Part shown: one piece after another, positions 33,712 to 45,396 of the stretch
Layout: the number at the start of each line of letters is the position of its first letter
How positions within the stretch are numbered: position 1 is the first letter of the stretch
Assembly: GCA_032622095.1 (NCBI GenBank)
Contig: CP136061.1
Coordinates: 88,652,983-88,716,982 of the forward strand
Length of the DNA: 64,000 nucleotides
Source: Siphonodentalium dalli
Taxonomy: Eukaryota > Mollusca > Scaphopoda > Gadilida > Siphonodentaliidae
Reading direction: 5' to 3'
The notes under the pieces: model-generated
What the model was told of the DNA's origin: nothing
Databases searched by the model: none
Seen by the model: only the letters and a program-made list of their open reading frames with translations
Translations under genes and position numbers: made by a program

Positions 33712-35198
33712 GACTCACAATTGACTAGCGACGCGTTGCGAACTCATATCGCTGTGTTTACATCGAATACAAGTCCGATACGCTAATCACTGGACCACGG
33801 AACTTCACTCAATATATGAATATATAATATTCAAGACACTCTATACTTCAATAAAATGTTTTAAAACATTTATAATGGAACAAGTGCTAACTTTGGCGTT
33901 GAACATATACTTATCACAAGTCATACTCACTAAGCTATGATAATATCTGGTCCCAAAGTACCCAATAAGTGATAGAAAATTGTACACCAGCCTTCCAGTT
34001 GTGCCCGCAACAATAACGAGCATTACGTATTACGTCTAAACTATTCCTGATAATTGAGGCATCAAAAGAGAGCGTGTCTGTAATATCTCGGAACTTTGAA
34101 ATCACAATGTCGTAGCCGCTATAACATGCCTGTCACATGATGTATGCCTCACGACAAAGCTATAAAACACAGAATGTGTTTATTATACACATAGGTCATA
34201 TCGAAATTGAGTATTTTCATATTTTTGGATGCCAAAAATATGAATATTTGTTTCAATGTTTTGAAAATTTCCAACCCTTACTGTCAAATTTTCATTTAAC
34301 TTCAGTATTTTATTGAACTAATACCACTGTAATAGTAGTATCTACATAACAACGGCTCCGACCTTTCAAAACTCTAGTATGCACCGGAGAGCCATCAATT
34401 ATGGACCGTTTTTTGTGGACACATCACTGATTTTGTCCAGCCAGAATGCTGGAATGCCTAAATTAATTAATGGGAATCCATATGATATTATCTGCTTGTC
34501 ATCATGTATGATCACATCACATAAAATGAACAGCAGATAATTCCAATGTCGTAGTGAGCTTGAGAGTATGTTCGTAATCTTTCTTAATTCAGTTTAGGGT
34601 AGTGTTTTTCCTCAAGTTAATGAATTTCTTGTTAAGTATTTGACTGACATGGGAATTAGTGTTTCGAAAAGAATAGAGCAAAATGCGGTTAAGTAATAGA
34701 GTGAAGACGTAAATCATGCGACGAAATATATTCAGCAACATGATAAAAGAAGAAAGTGACTGGGCGAAACTAAGTCATATGGTGCTGAAACACGGACAGA
34801 GAGGCATGGTGGTAGCTAACGACAAAGCGAGAGCAAGCACCATCGACCAGAACGTATGCCGTTGCATCGAAAGAATTCATATTGAATTAAAGTTTTGTTA
34901 AGTATCACCATGTCATATCAATCTTTATTATAATGTTCATAATGTCCGGAATCGAGCACACGAGTGTAATAAATATTAAGTACATGTCAGATAACGGTCC
35001 ACTAGTGCTAATTTGAATACAGATTAAGGCATCGCGTCTCTAGATGTTGGACATAATGACGACCAGAAGGAGTCAATTATGGGTAAGTTTCGTTAAATTT
35101 TATCAGAAACATCCCATATATACTGAAACCATTTCGTATCAGTGGTCAGGTGTGAAACCATATATTATATTCATCACTATCCGGCAATAGTAACTTAG
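33712..35198. other. No gene recognised
   Basis: Short frames only. A 61-codon plus frame at 34,716 (MRRNIFSNMIKEESDWAKLS) has no recognisable domain. Nothing else is supported. Confidence 0.4.
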
Positions 35199-37037
35199 TG
35201 GCCGGAATCGTCATATCCGGTTTAAACCTCCGAGTTTAAACCTGGTTCAAAACTACATTGGCGGTCCAGCCAAACCGGGTCTAATGGGGGGGGGGGTTTT
35301 GTCGTTCAGTTACCAACTAATTGACAACTCGAGTTGGTGATATGAGCATACAGTCAAACTACCCTCTAACCTATCGGACCAAAAGACAGGCCGATATAAT
35401 GGTTATTGACTTGTCATAAATTATCGCGAACACGTGCACGCTCATTGGATTTATTCATTGAGAAATAACTATTGCTCATGGATCATTAATCCGATCTCTT
35501 TGTGGGTTTAAATCAATCTGACAAAGGGCATGTTCCCCAACAGGGGTTTCACGCGCTGTTTATCATTGTTTGTGATAGATTTTCTGCAAGATGCTTACCC
35601 GCAAAGACACAATTTGGTGTATTTACATGTATATATGTATATATTAAAGGGCATGGGAGCTATCTATATGTATGTCCGTTTGTCTGTTCGCAACTGTTTT
35701 AAAACTGATTTAAAAATAAGAAAAAATTTAATTTTAAAAAAATGAAAACATTGTGCTGTTAAATTGAGTAATGAGTTGTATCTAACAAGAAACAATATTT
35801 AAAATTTATCTTAATATTTGTTTGTTTTAAATTTAATAAAAAAAAATTTATTAAAATGTTTAAATGATCAAAATGTGCGCAAATGTGACGCAGGCTCATG
35901 TCACACGAAGGGGCCGCAGGCCCCTCTGACGCTGAATAAAGGCTCAATTAATCGAGTCAATCCTGGACCAAGAGGGCAGTCAAGTAAAAGCAATTTGCTT
36001 TTGATTGCACGCCAGAAGCGGCATCTGAACTGTTTGAAGTGGGCAACCATGCAGAGGCACAGCTTTTAATAAAGAAATATATTACATTCGTTGTCTTTTT
36101 TTTCATGTAATAAATTTTCCGTCATGCAGAAAATCAAAACGTTCCCAGGTTTTAAACTGGTGGAATATCATGGGAATTTATGGGCGGAGCCAGAGTAAAG
36201 CTTTGTGGCATTATATACATCAAAATATGTTATCAAATTTGACTCATATAGCAATATAAGGTTAGGATTGCAAACTATGTGTATAGCATATCTGGTCATG
36301 CAGTAGCATCGTTTTGGTGTCAAAATTAAAAAGTTCATCCCTTCAAATGAATTCGTAGAAAACACCAGTATATGTGATTGCCACAAGCCAAAAAAAAACA
36401 AAAGATAGTTGTAAAAATAATATTGAAGGAACATATCCATATCTGAGCAAAGCTCGCGTGCGAATGAGTCAAATGTGACATGATAACACCGTTCGGCAGC
36501 CGCCACATAGACACGCCCTCACTCGAGATAATTTACAGCTCCACCCTTTGACTGATTGTTTGACAATTCTAAACCGCGATGACGAAAAGACGGATTCGTC
36601 ATCTCAAGTTAAGCCTCGGTAAAGCTGGTTTATCTGGACCGCCGAATAAGATGGTTCAGTTGCCGGTTTAAGCTTATAAAACACAAACAAAATATCGAAA
36701 TTGACAAAAACTTATCCCCCACACGCTTTATAGGCGTGAGTGCTTCTCGCTTATAAATTTTCAATCAAAATATGGTCGCTGTCGTAATTATTGATTTTCG
36801 CAATCAATAAAACGAGGCGGTCCGCATTAGGAAAGTACGATTAATTATCTCAACGATACAGCGACACTACTGCTAAACCACTGGACTGGCTGGACCAGGT
36901 ATAAACCAGAGATGACGAATGCGTCACTTGGACCTGCGGTTGCGGGTTTAAACCACGGATTTAGCTTACTCATGGAGTTTTAAACATAGAGGTTTACGTA
37001 GACCAGGTTTAAACCTGAAATGACGAATCGGGCCAGT
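35199..37037. mobile_element. Nonautonomous TIR element with repeated subterminal motifs
   Basis: The left end TGGCCGGAATCGTCATATCC followed by GGTTTAAACCT matches the reverse complement of the right end, TGGCCCGATTCGTCATTTCA with GGTTTAAACCT. Both ends abut TA, with ACTTA in the left flank and GTAAGT in the right, so either TA is the target or the repeat extends outward. Inside the right end, the motif AAACC..GATGACGAA recurs at 36,575, 36,905 and 37,013, and in inverse at 36,593. A G homopolymer lies at 35,286-35,296. No transposase is seen; an 83-codon frame at 35,818 is unassigned. Confidence 0.5.
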
Positions 37038-37189
37038 AAGTCATAAATAACGGGGATGTTGCCCATCTCATTCGCTGAAGTTCTAACTACCAAATAGGTA
37101 TATTTTCAATGCTATGTCACTAAAACTGCTCTTATCGAATAAAATTTATAGATATTAGCCCATATGTCATATGATAAAATTCATCCATA

Positions 37190-38062
37190 TGGTATCCAAA
37201 TACATCCAATATGTGTCTGAAACCACCAAACGAGTGTCCCAATCTTACGACTGTTCAAGCCACTCAACGATGCCAAAGACTACCCACCTGGTATCCCGAC
37301 CCAACCATAGATTGCCCCAATACATACACCGTGTGCCATACACCAACCAACTATTGTCACAAGTGGCCACACAACATGTGTACTAATCCATCAAACTTGC
37401 GTTCCAATACACAACACGAGGGTCCGAACCATCAACTAGTGTCCTCAACAACCCAACGAACATTCCAAACCATCCAATGATTGCACATGCCCCACACTGA
37501 GGGTCAAAAACAGCCCAGGTAGTGTTCCATACATTCCAGCGTGTCGTCACACACCACTGTATGACTGCACCAAATTATCATATAGTAACCCAAACCCACA
37601 TAGTTAATGTCACAAACCTCAGTGTTGGTGTCCCAAACCACCCAACTGGTGTCCCAAACAACAATGAATGTCCGAAACCATCCAATGAGTGCACAAACCA
37701 CACAACCAGTACCCAAAACCAACGTAGTGCCTCATACAACCCAGCATGTGTCACAACCCACTCACTGAGTGTTCCGTGAGTTCCAAAACCACATGTTGAG
37801 TGTCAGACCCAGTATCCGTATGCATATGAATGTATGTATGTAAGTGTTTTATGCCATCCAATGAAGACTCAAACGACACAACAGGTGTCACAACTATACA
37901 TATATTATCCTAAACCATCCAACGGGGGTGACCCAACCACCATATGACTGCGCCAAACCATAACATGAGTAGCCCTAGCCACACGTGTGTGTCACAGACC
38001 AAACACGCAGTACCACAAACAGTCTAACGGGTGTCTGATAACACACAATGGGTGCTTCAAAC
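37190..38062. repeat. Decayed minisatellite, left part (continues at 43,899)
   Basis: Units of about 21-30 bases built on GTGTCCCAAACCACCCAAC recur with heavy divergence. The same pattern (TTCAAACCACCTAGCCGGTG) resumes at 43,899 on the far side of the hAT element, showing that the element split the array. Confidence 0.7.
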
Positions 38063-38704
38063 CAGGGTTGGGGCGATTACATGCCAATGTAATCGATTAC
38101 GATTACAATTACTTTTGATTTACATGATTACGATTACGATTACTGATTACATTTTTTTCGATTACGATTACGATTACAATTACTTTAGTAAATGTAATCA
38201 ATTACTTTTTGAATACATCTGATTACAATTGTTAGTTTCCAACCATTTTGATCGCATGGGAATAAATAATGAAATAGTTCAAATTAACATTTCAAATTTG
38301 ATTGAATAAAGACATCACTGCATAACATGGAAACAAGAAACGACTGAAACAATAGAAAGAAGCAAGCAATAAACATATAAACTTTTAACATTTACATATA
38401 TTGGAAAGGTTTCATCATGAAGTTATGCACCAACTTATTGGGAATACATAATGTTTTATGTGTATTTATTTATGTAAATATATTTTAATATATTTTTAAT
38501 TTTCTTACATGCATTCAAACTAACGCATAATATTTATGAAAATATCACCAGAAACAATTAGAAATTATTTGCATGTTCTGTTAGATTCAATACCCAACAC
38601 AATGAAGATAACACTAATATATATTTGTTGATCATCCATTGTTAATCCTGATGAGGATTAAATGAGGCTTAACTCCATGAGTGCAGTAAATGACAGGCTT
38701 ATTC

Positions 38705-38842
38705 TCACTTTGCCGACGAGCATGCAGAAATATTGCCGTCAAATGAGTCAGGGTCGCACCTATAGTCTGTGTCAATTAAAGAACGGATTGCCTCCGAGAT
38801 CTGTTTCAGCGTGCCGGATGAATGCGTTTCAAATGAGTAGTC
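38705..38842 (-). pseudogene. ORF remnant interrupted by the LINE
   Basis: On the minus strand the frame reads YDYSFETHSSGTLKQISEAI, then IDTDYRCDPDSFDGNISACS, ending SSAK and a stop at 38,705. Across the LINE, the right-hand flank (41,801-41,840, minus) continues in frame upstream as VHEHENRLSYDYSFE. This looks like the carboxyl end of a real protein-coding segment that existed in the hAT interior before the LINE arrived. I cannot name the family. A further stop lies upstream on the right flank. Confidence 0.35.
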
Positions 38843-41800
38843 ATAATAGTTACACAGTACATAAACGTTCTCGATGCTGACACAGTTGAACCCGGAGTTT
38901 CCGACCACCAAGCTACTTATGTTACAATATCATGCGACTATGATCTGTCTCCCACAACAAAACGCAGAATATGGAATTACAAACTTGCCAACTTTGAAGA
39001 AATGAACAGTATTTTTTCGTTAGTAGATTGGAATAATATCCTAAACAGAGGCGATACTCATTCAATTGAAAGTAAAGTTGCAACTGCTGAAAAAATAATT
39101 CATAGTACGATGGAGAAATGTGTGCCAAACCACATAGCTACAGTCCGACCGAACGATAAACCTTGGTTTGACAGTCCATTGAGACTGGAAATTAGACGAC
39201 GAGACAGGTGGCGAAAGAGATCCATGAAATCAAATCTTCCCAATCACTGGGCACAGTATAAAAAATTCCGAAACACTGTTAATAATATGAAAAAATTTGC
39301 AAAGAAACGATATTTAGAAGAAGTTCAAACAAATCTCAATCACGCCCATGATTCGAAATCGTTTTGGAAAATCACAAATGAAATTCTCTGTGAGAAACAT
39401 AAATCAAATACCATACCACCACTACAACTTGAAGATAAATTTGTCTACAATGACGCAGACAAAGCAAATGTATTAAATGGGATTTTTATAGATAATAGTA
39501 AAATTAACGACCACGGTCAGCCTATTCCATATTTTCCCATGCGAACAGACAAGGAAATAAAGTCGATCTCGATCACACAAGATGATGTGGAGAAAATTCT
39601 CAGGGAATTGAATACTAACAAAGCTACTGGCCCAGATGGTATAAGCAATTCAATTTTAAAATGTTGTCACAAAACACTCTCGTTGCCGCTGTATATTATC
39701 TTCAAGCACTCCCTGGACACATGCACTTTCCCATCTCAATGGAAAGTTGCTACCGTAATTCCAATCTTTAAAAAAGGTGAGAAAACCGACCCATGCAATT
39801 ACCGACCAATATCACTTCTATCGTGTGTGAGTAAAATACTAGAAAAGATTGTTTTCCAGAAAACGTACGACTACTTTATGGAGAACAGCCTACTGTATAA
39901 ATATCAATCTGGTTTCCGCCCAGGACACAGCACTACTCACCAATTATTGGAAATATTTCATTACCTGAGCAAAAATAGGAGTGAATCGAGGATATCTATA
40001 GGTATATTCTGTGACATATCTAAAGCATTTGAACGAGTTTGGCATAAAGGACTAATTCACAAATTACGCAATTATGGTATAAACGGTAAATTACTTTCCT
40101 GGTTCAATGACTACATCAGTAATCGATTTCAACGCGTTCTAGTCGGATCGGAATATTCTACCCCATCACAGCCATCCTCTGGTGTTCCACAAGGGTCAGT
40201 CTTGGGCCCTTTTCTATTTTCAATATTCATCAACGACATAGGTGATAACATGAAATCAAATGTTCGTTTATTTGCTGACGACACTTGTATATTTTATTCA
40301 CTACCATCATTTGAAGACCTCGTGATTCACATGAACAACGACCTAAGATCACTCGATAGATGGACTAACAACTGGTTGGTTTCCCTTAACTCATCGAAAA
40401 CGAAAGCGATAATATTCCAAGGTCAGCAATCAACATGCCAGCGCACAGCAGATCTTATATTTTGTTCTAACAAAATTGACATAGTTGAGGACCACCGACA
40501 CCTCGGAGTAATTTTCCAGTCCGATCTCAAATGGAACCTTGTTATCGACAACATCTACAAGAATGCATGCGCTTTGCTCTCACAAATACGCAAATTAAAA
40601 TATTTGTTATCAAGAAAAACCCTCGATACCATGTTTAAAGCTCATGTATTACCTATACTAGAATATGGCAACTGTGTATGGGATTCTTCCCCTGACAGTA
40701 TTAAATCAACATTGGACATACTTTACTATGATGCAGCGCGGGTGGTTTCAGGCCTAACAAGATCTTCGTCAAACGCGACACTGTTAAAGGAACTTGGATG
40801 GCAACCGCTACAGCAACGTAGGGATGCACAAAAACTATGTCTAATGCATAAAATTGTTAACAACAAAGCCCCTCTATTCCTAACCGAACTGCTTCTACCT
40901 CGTGTCGGAGATATCAGCCGGTATTTTTTACGCAATTCAGATGATTTAGAAAACTACTTTTGTTATCTCGAAGCTTTCAAGAAAACATTCTTCCCGAGCA
41001 CGATTAATGTCTGGAATGTCTTGTCAGACGAAATAAAAGGTAAAACATATGACACTTTTAAATCTACAATTGTCCCAAAGACCAAGATTCCGTTACACGT
41101 TCATCTCGGCGACCGTAAGATTAATATCATACATTGTCGAATCAGGAACAATTGTAGCGACCTGAATTATGATAAACTTACTAACCACATCGCTGATGAC
41201 GCCATGTGCGCCTGTGGAAACCCTGTTGAAGATGCCGAACACTTTTTTATGCATTGCCCCTTTTATATTCATCATCGCACGGATTTGGTACAAACGTTAA
41301 GATCATTTGGTGTATTATCATATGAAGTTCTTATCAAAGGAGATATTACCCTAACACATAATGAGAACAATTTAATTATAGAAGCAGCTCTGACATTTAT
41401 CAAATTGTCTGGCAGGTTTGCAACTTGTTGCGAATGACCTCACGTTAATCCACTAATACGATTGACCGGCCCCTTGCCATGTCCCCACACACCGCCTATT
41501 ACCGTAACACAATCGACCCCCCTATATAGTTGTTCTCGAAGCGTGAGAACATCCAATTTCTATTTAATAACCCTCCTATAGTCAAGCCCCATTCAAATAT
41601 TCCCTAATATGTATAAAAACCCCGCCATCGTCATGCCCGTCATACCAAACCTATTTATAAATATTACTCTGTTTACATATGTTTGAATTTATATTTGCTG
41701 TAGGGAGCGGAGGTCCAGCTAAGTTTCCAGAACTTGTCCTCCAATCCCTAATAATAATGTATTAATATATCCATTATACATGACAATAAATATGTTTAAA
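38843..41800 (+). mobile_element. 5'-truncated LINE with 14-bp target duplication
   Basis: TCAAATGAGTAGTC occurs at 38,829-38,842 and again at 41,801-41,814. Between them lies a LINE that starts inside the endonuclease domain and ends in a 3' untranslated region finishing CAATAAATATGTTTAAA. Truncation at the 5' end with a duplicated target site is the normal outcome of target-primed reverse transcription. The coding frame is entirely open, so the insertion is recent compared with its host hAT element. Confidence 0.92.
38845..41437 (+). CDS. LINE ORF2 fragment: endonuclease end, reverse transcriptase, zinc knuckle (intact frame)
   Basis: The frame is open from the truncation point; the first methionine is at 39,002, giving 811 residues. 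Before that methionine the frame reads NVLDADTVEPGVSDHQATYV, the end of an apurinic-type endonuclease with its SDH motif. From the methionine, RT blocks appear in order: NKATGPDGIS (~206), FKKGEKTDPCNYRPISLL (~260), YQSGFRPGHSTTHQLL (~300), IFCDISKAFERVWHKGL (first catalytic aspartate, ~337), GVPQGSVLGP (~393) and the catalytic FADDT box (~423). A carboxyl CACGNPVEDAEHFFMHC zinc knuckle sits near 735. The architecture fits the Jockey/CR1/L2 supergroup. The protein would copy LINE RNA at the nick, but this copy lacks most of the endonuclease, ORF1 and the promoter, so it cannot move itself. No stop or frameshift is seen. Confidence 0.92.
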
Positions 41801-41814
41801 TCAAATGAGTAGTC

Positions 41815-42790
41815 GTAAGATAAGCGATTTTCATGTTCATGCACTCAGCCACATTTCTTGCCTTATATGGTTTGTAACGGCAATTCGTATTCATATTTAT
41901 TATTTAAACAAAGCTATACTGTATATTGATCTTTGGCATGCATAATGCTCGTCGAAACAATCTTTCCCCAACGCGTGGTCCACTCTAAACTGCCTGTGTA
42001 GAATCGATGCGACAAACCAGCTCCGTTAAAGCTGACTGAACACCCAATAGCCCTCTTCAAGTGAATGCAGCATCAACACTCACTGTAGTCAACTGTCTCT
42101 CTAGTGGGGGCTGCCCTCTTCAGCTGAGACTTCTAGTCTCGTTGCAAACTGTTCTGAAGATGTCCAATTGATTCTGCGACAATAGTCACAAGAAAACCAA
42201 TGTCAGAAATGGTAACGCGCTCAAGATCATATATTATATATCCATGTTTGTAAATATAGAATATAAAATATATTGGTTTCGCGAATGACCAACTCAGAAT
42301 TCCGTTAAAATAACAATAACAACCAGCACATAATTAACAAACCGGCGGCCGACTCGGCCTTCTCCGACCACAACCTCAGTGGGCTGCAGAACGAAAGTGT
42401 CTATAAAAGTTGAAATATAAGACTTACAAATTATCTTTTTCATTTCTTTTATTTGTAATTGACATACCTTGTCACAAACCAAAAATCAACATTATTGACA
42501 TAATAATGTAAAGGACAATAAACGAAATTGAAATTCCCAACTACACCTTTTACCGGACTCGGCCTCCTGGTCGCGCAGTTCGACTTTTAAACCGGAAAAA
42601 AACAATTATCTATAAATAAAATATGCCCAGCGGACCACAGCTATCTATAATTTGGAGAACAGTATAGACGCGGCGCGCGCTAACAACAACTCAACGTTAA
42701 AGACGATAAGGTGTTGCTGCTGTAGAACTACCTTTCTGATTCGGTAACTATACTTTCATCGACTGTCATGTTGCTCGAGTAACATTTACA
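41815..42790. other. hAT interior, no gene recognised
   Basis: No motif-bearing frame. 'CCTCTTCA' phrases are repeated near 42,050-42,120. Confidence 0.4.
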
Positions 42791-42793
42791 TTG

Positions 42794-43070
42794 TTCTGTT
42801 CCATGCAAATAGTTGGACGTCTCGTCTATAGTCATATATATCCTGTCGATATCGACAGGATATCAGGAAACATGATGTGGGATTACCATATGCCCGCCAC
42901 TTCAACTTACCTGACCATTCAGTTAAAGACATTCGTCTACAGGTATTGTGTGGTGGTCTGCCCGTGCGTGAGGACCGCAGAATCAAAGAGCAACAAATGA
43001 TAGATGCATTCGGGAGCCTGCATCTGGGCATCAATAAAGATGCTGACTTTATGGCCAAATGGTTATAACT
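42794..43070 (+). pseudogene. GIY-YIG endonuclease-type C-terminal fragment (Penelope-like?)
   Basis: The frame ending TAA near 43,068 reads ARHFNLPDHSVKDIRLQVL, then RRIKEQQMIDAFGSLHLGIN and KDADFMAKWL. The HFN..DHS phrase followed by a basic 'R..KE...I' helix and 'GIN' is the usual carboxyl end of GIY-YIG nuclease domains attached to Penelope-like and related retroelements. The catalytic GIY-YIG start is not readable upstream, where a perfect 26-bp palindrome (ATATCCTGTCGA-TA-TCGACAGGATAT) sits at about 42,837-42,862. The downstream TTGAGAAAGGCGAAA and TA repeat may be its 3' end. It lies inside the hAT element. Confidence 0.45.
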
Positions 43071-43212
43071 TACTAGATATTATATTGCGCGCCATTTTTA
43101 TATAAGCAGTGATTACGTCACATTACGCGCCATTGATATAACGTTGCATCTTGTATATGTAACTGTGTAACGTTGTATTATATTCATTGTGAGTGAACTT
43201 GAGAAAGGCGAA

Positions 43213-43266
43213 AATATATATATATATATATATATAGCTATATATATATATATATATATATATATA
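43213..43266. repeat. TA microsatellite with GC centre
   Basis: (TA)n runs either side of a single AGCTA, perfectly self-complementary. It may be a retroelement 3' tail. Confidence 0.9.
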
Positions 43267-43906
43267 CCCAACTACAAACGATACATGCATGATAATACAT
43301 TTTATTCACCATGGGCATTGTTCCAATACAGCTAATGTTAAAACTAATTTCAAATTAGACTTAAATTACTATAAACAGTAGGCATGCCATTTGGTGTTAT
43401 TGCTGTCCATCTAAGGCATCGAAATTATTTAAAATACATTGATAGAAAATTCCATGTGCCTTTCCAAAATAACGCGTCTTTGTCACAACATTGTCATGTT
43501 ATTTTATACATGTATACTTGAATATCACCATATCACCTTCAATTGTGTGTTATTACCTGTGTCCACTGCCAGAATGTACATACACACTGTACCACTAACA
43601 TAACACATGACAAAATTGTACTAACTTTCTAATCTGCTGTGTGTATAGTTGTACACTCCACAGTACCACAGTATGAGACTATGAGTATCCAATAGCCATC
43701 TATATGGATATTTTAGTAAAAGTAATCAAAAAGTAATCAAAATGTAATCATGATTACAGTTACATTTGAAAGTAATCGATTACGATTACGATTACTTGTA
43801 ATGAAGAAATTTCATGATTACTGATTACAGATGATTACTCCAAATTGTGCAATCGATTACTTTGATTACGATTACTGATTACGATTACCCCAACGCTGCT
43901 TCAAAC

Positions 43907-44155
43907 CACCTAGCCGGTGTCCTAATGAATCTATGATAAAAATAATTGAAAAAAAAAAACAATTAGAAAAATTGTCTTAACTTTGTTCCCAAATTGAGGA
44001 TTTACAAATATTTAAAACAAACTACGAAACTGAATCATATGTAGTTATGAACCTTTATCGTGGGCATAGCTCGATTTTTTCCCAGTGTAGATGCATTATT
44101 CGGCCTTTAAGGATTGAAACTGGTCGATATAGAAATGAAAAAGTGCATAACTGAC
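43907..44155. other. Tail of split minisatellite, then unassigned sequence
   Basis: The first ~25 bases continue the GTGTCC-type minisatellite. The rest is AT-rich with no feature. Confidence 0.4.
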
Positions 44156-45396
44156 TTTATCATATGACTCAATCATTATTTACATTGGAAACAATGTCAT
44201 AAATCAATTTCATATCAATTACTAATGCATATCACCTTCCGATAATTTGATTGGTTTGTCGACAAAAAGTGTGTTCTGATTGGCCGAATGGCAGCCGGGG
44301 GCCGAGCCGCATATCTGACTAAATGCAGGTCATTTATTTGTATTTATATTTATGTATCTCAAATGCCATGTATATTGGTTTATCGAGATTAAAGAATTAA
44401 AGGCACGTGCGGCCTTAATTGTCGAAAATATTCATATTTGTTCCAAACATCGCAAACAGAATAACATTAAAACGCATACAGTTCCGTTCATATATACCAT
44501 GACCATCGCGTAAACAGCATGTTATCATAAAGACCTACTATATTTTACCTAAGCAAGAGCCTGATTGTGTTATAGAAGACAGCACAATGATACTGGCTAA
44601 TCACACACACATGACATAAACGCTCTTTATTAGTTCCATATCAGGTATTCACCAACAAAGAACGCTCTTTATGTTTACCATCATAATATAAACAAACACC
44701 AGAAAAGTAACTTTTTATGCTTTTGTTTACATAACAATGGTCAAACATATGACCATAACATACTGTTTATGCGATATTTCTTATTTGTATACGGACAAAG
44801 TCTATCTACATTTTGATGTTCTTTCTGTTTGTGGCGGTTTTTGACGGGTGGAGATATTTTCACAGGATACCCACCGCCAAGGCCAACCGTGTCTTTAAAG
44901 GTCAAATTCGTGCGCGTCAAATACACGAATCAACGCGATGCCGAAATTCTCGCAATTAAAATCTTGAAATATATAGTTTTGGACATTGTTATACGATAAA
45001 TAGAATATGTAATTCGTATTTATCTAATGAACATACGATATAATGTCACAAACTGAGAACAGAATAGCACACTATATCTTCGCGTGCATATTATTTCTGC
45101 TAGTTCACCAGGTTTAATTGGACTTCCGGTGCAATGAAGTGACGTCACATTAACCTTTTGCTGCCGATGTCATATAGCTATTTAGTGATTTGTGTGCGTT
45201 TTGGACATCATAATCAATTTATAGGTGTCATATGATAAATAGAATATGTAATTCGTGTTTCTCTCATATGATATTTATGAAACTGGTCACGAATTTTCAG
45301 TTTTCTCTCGCCGGAGGCTCGAGAAAACTGAAAATTCTTAGACTCGTTTCATAAATATCATATGAGAGAAACACTCATTTCATATCCTCTATTTAT
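44156..45396. repeat. Palindrome-bearing dispersed repeat, copy B, with insertion
   Basis: Matches 17,031-17,673 end to end at roughly 95% by eye, except for a 572-base insertion at 44,333-44,904 and a 12-base difference just before it. The terminal hairpin (45,248-45,385) is retained, with a CTCGCCGGAGG loop. The insertion is bracketed by AGGTCA (44,327-44,332 and 44,899-44,904), while copy A has one AGGTCA-like site. Confidence 0.85.
44333..44904. mobile_element. Insertion in repeat copy B, 6-bp flanking duplication
   Basis: Defined by comparison with the uninterrupted copy at 17,031. The flanks AGGTCA suggest a 6-bp target duplication. No terminal inverted repeats and no coding frame with motifs are visible. 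Phrases such as CGCTCTTT and its partners occur twice in opposite orientations inside. Element class is unknown. Confidence 0.5.

Larger units (their letters stand above)
38063..43898. mobile_element. hAT-type element, 5.8 kb, 8-bp target duplication
   Basis: The left end is CAGGGTTGGGGCGATTAC and the right end is GATTACCCCAACGCTG. Both are flanked by CTTCAAAC (38,055-38,062 and 43,899-43,906), an exact 8-bp duplication. The CAG start and 8-bp duplication are hAT hallmarks. The first ~150 and last ~180 bases are crowded with GATTAC/TAATCG hexamers, probably transposase-binding arrays. No hAT transposase is visible, so it is nonautonomous. The interior contains a LINE insertion (38,843-41,800), a short ORF remnant that this insertion interrupts, and a GIY-YIG-like fragment. 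Confidence 0.85.

Noticed and set aside
38075..38225. GATTAC repeats as interstitial telomere sequence
   Set aside because: The unit is not a known telomeric repeat, and it lies precisely within the ends of a hAT element on both sides.
38705..38911. 68-codon minus frame as a single ORF
   Set aside because: Its upstream part is antisense LINE sequence; the frame crosses an insertion junction at 38,843, so the fused peptide is accidental.
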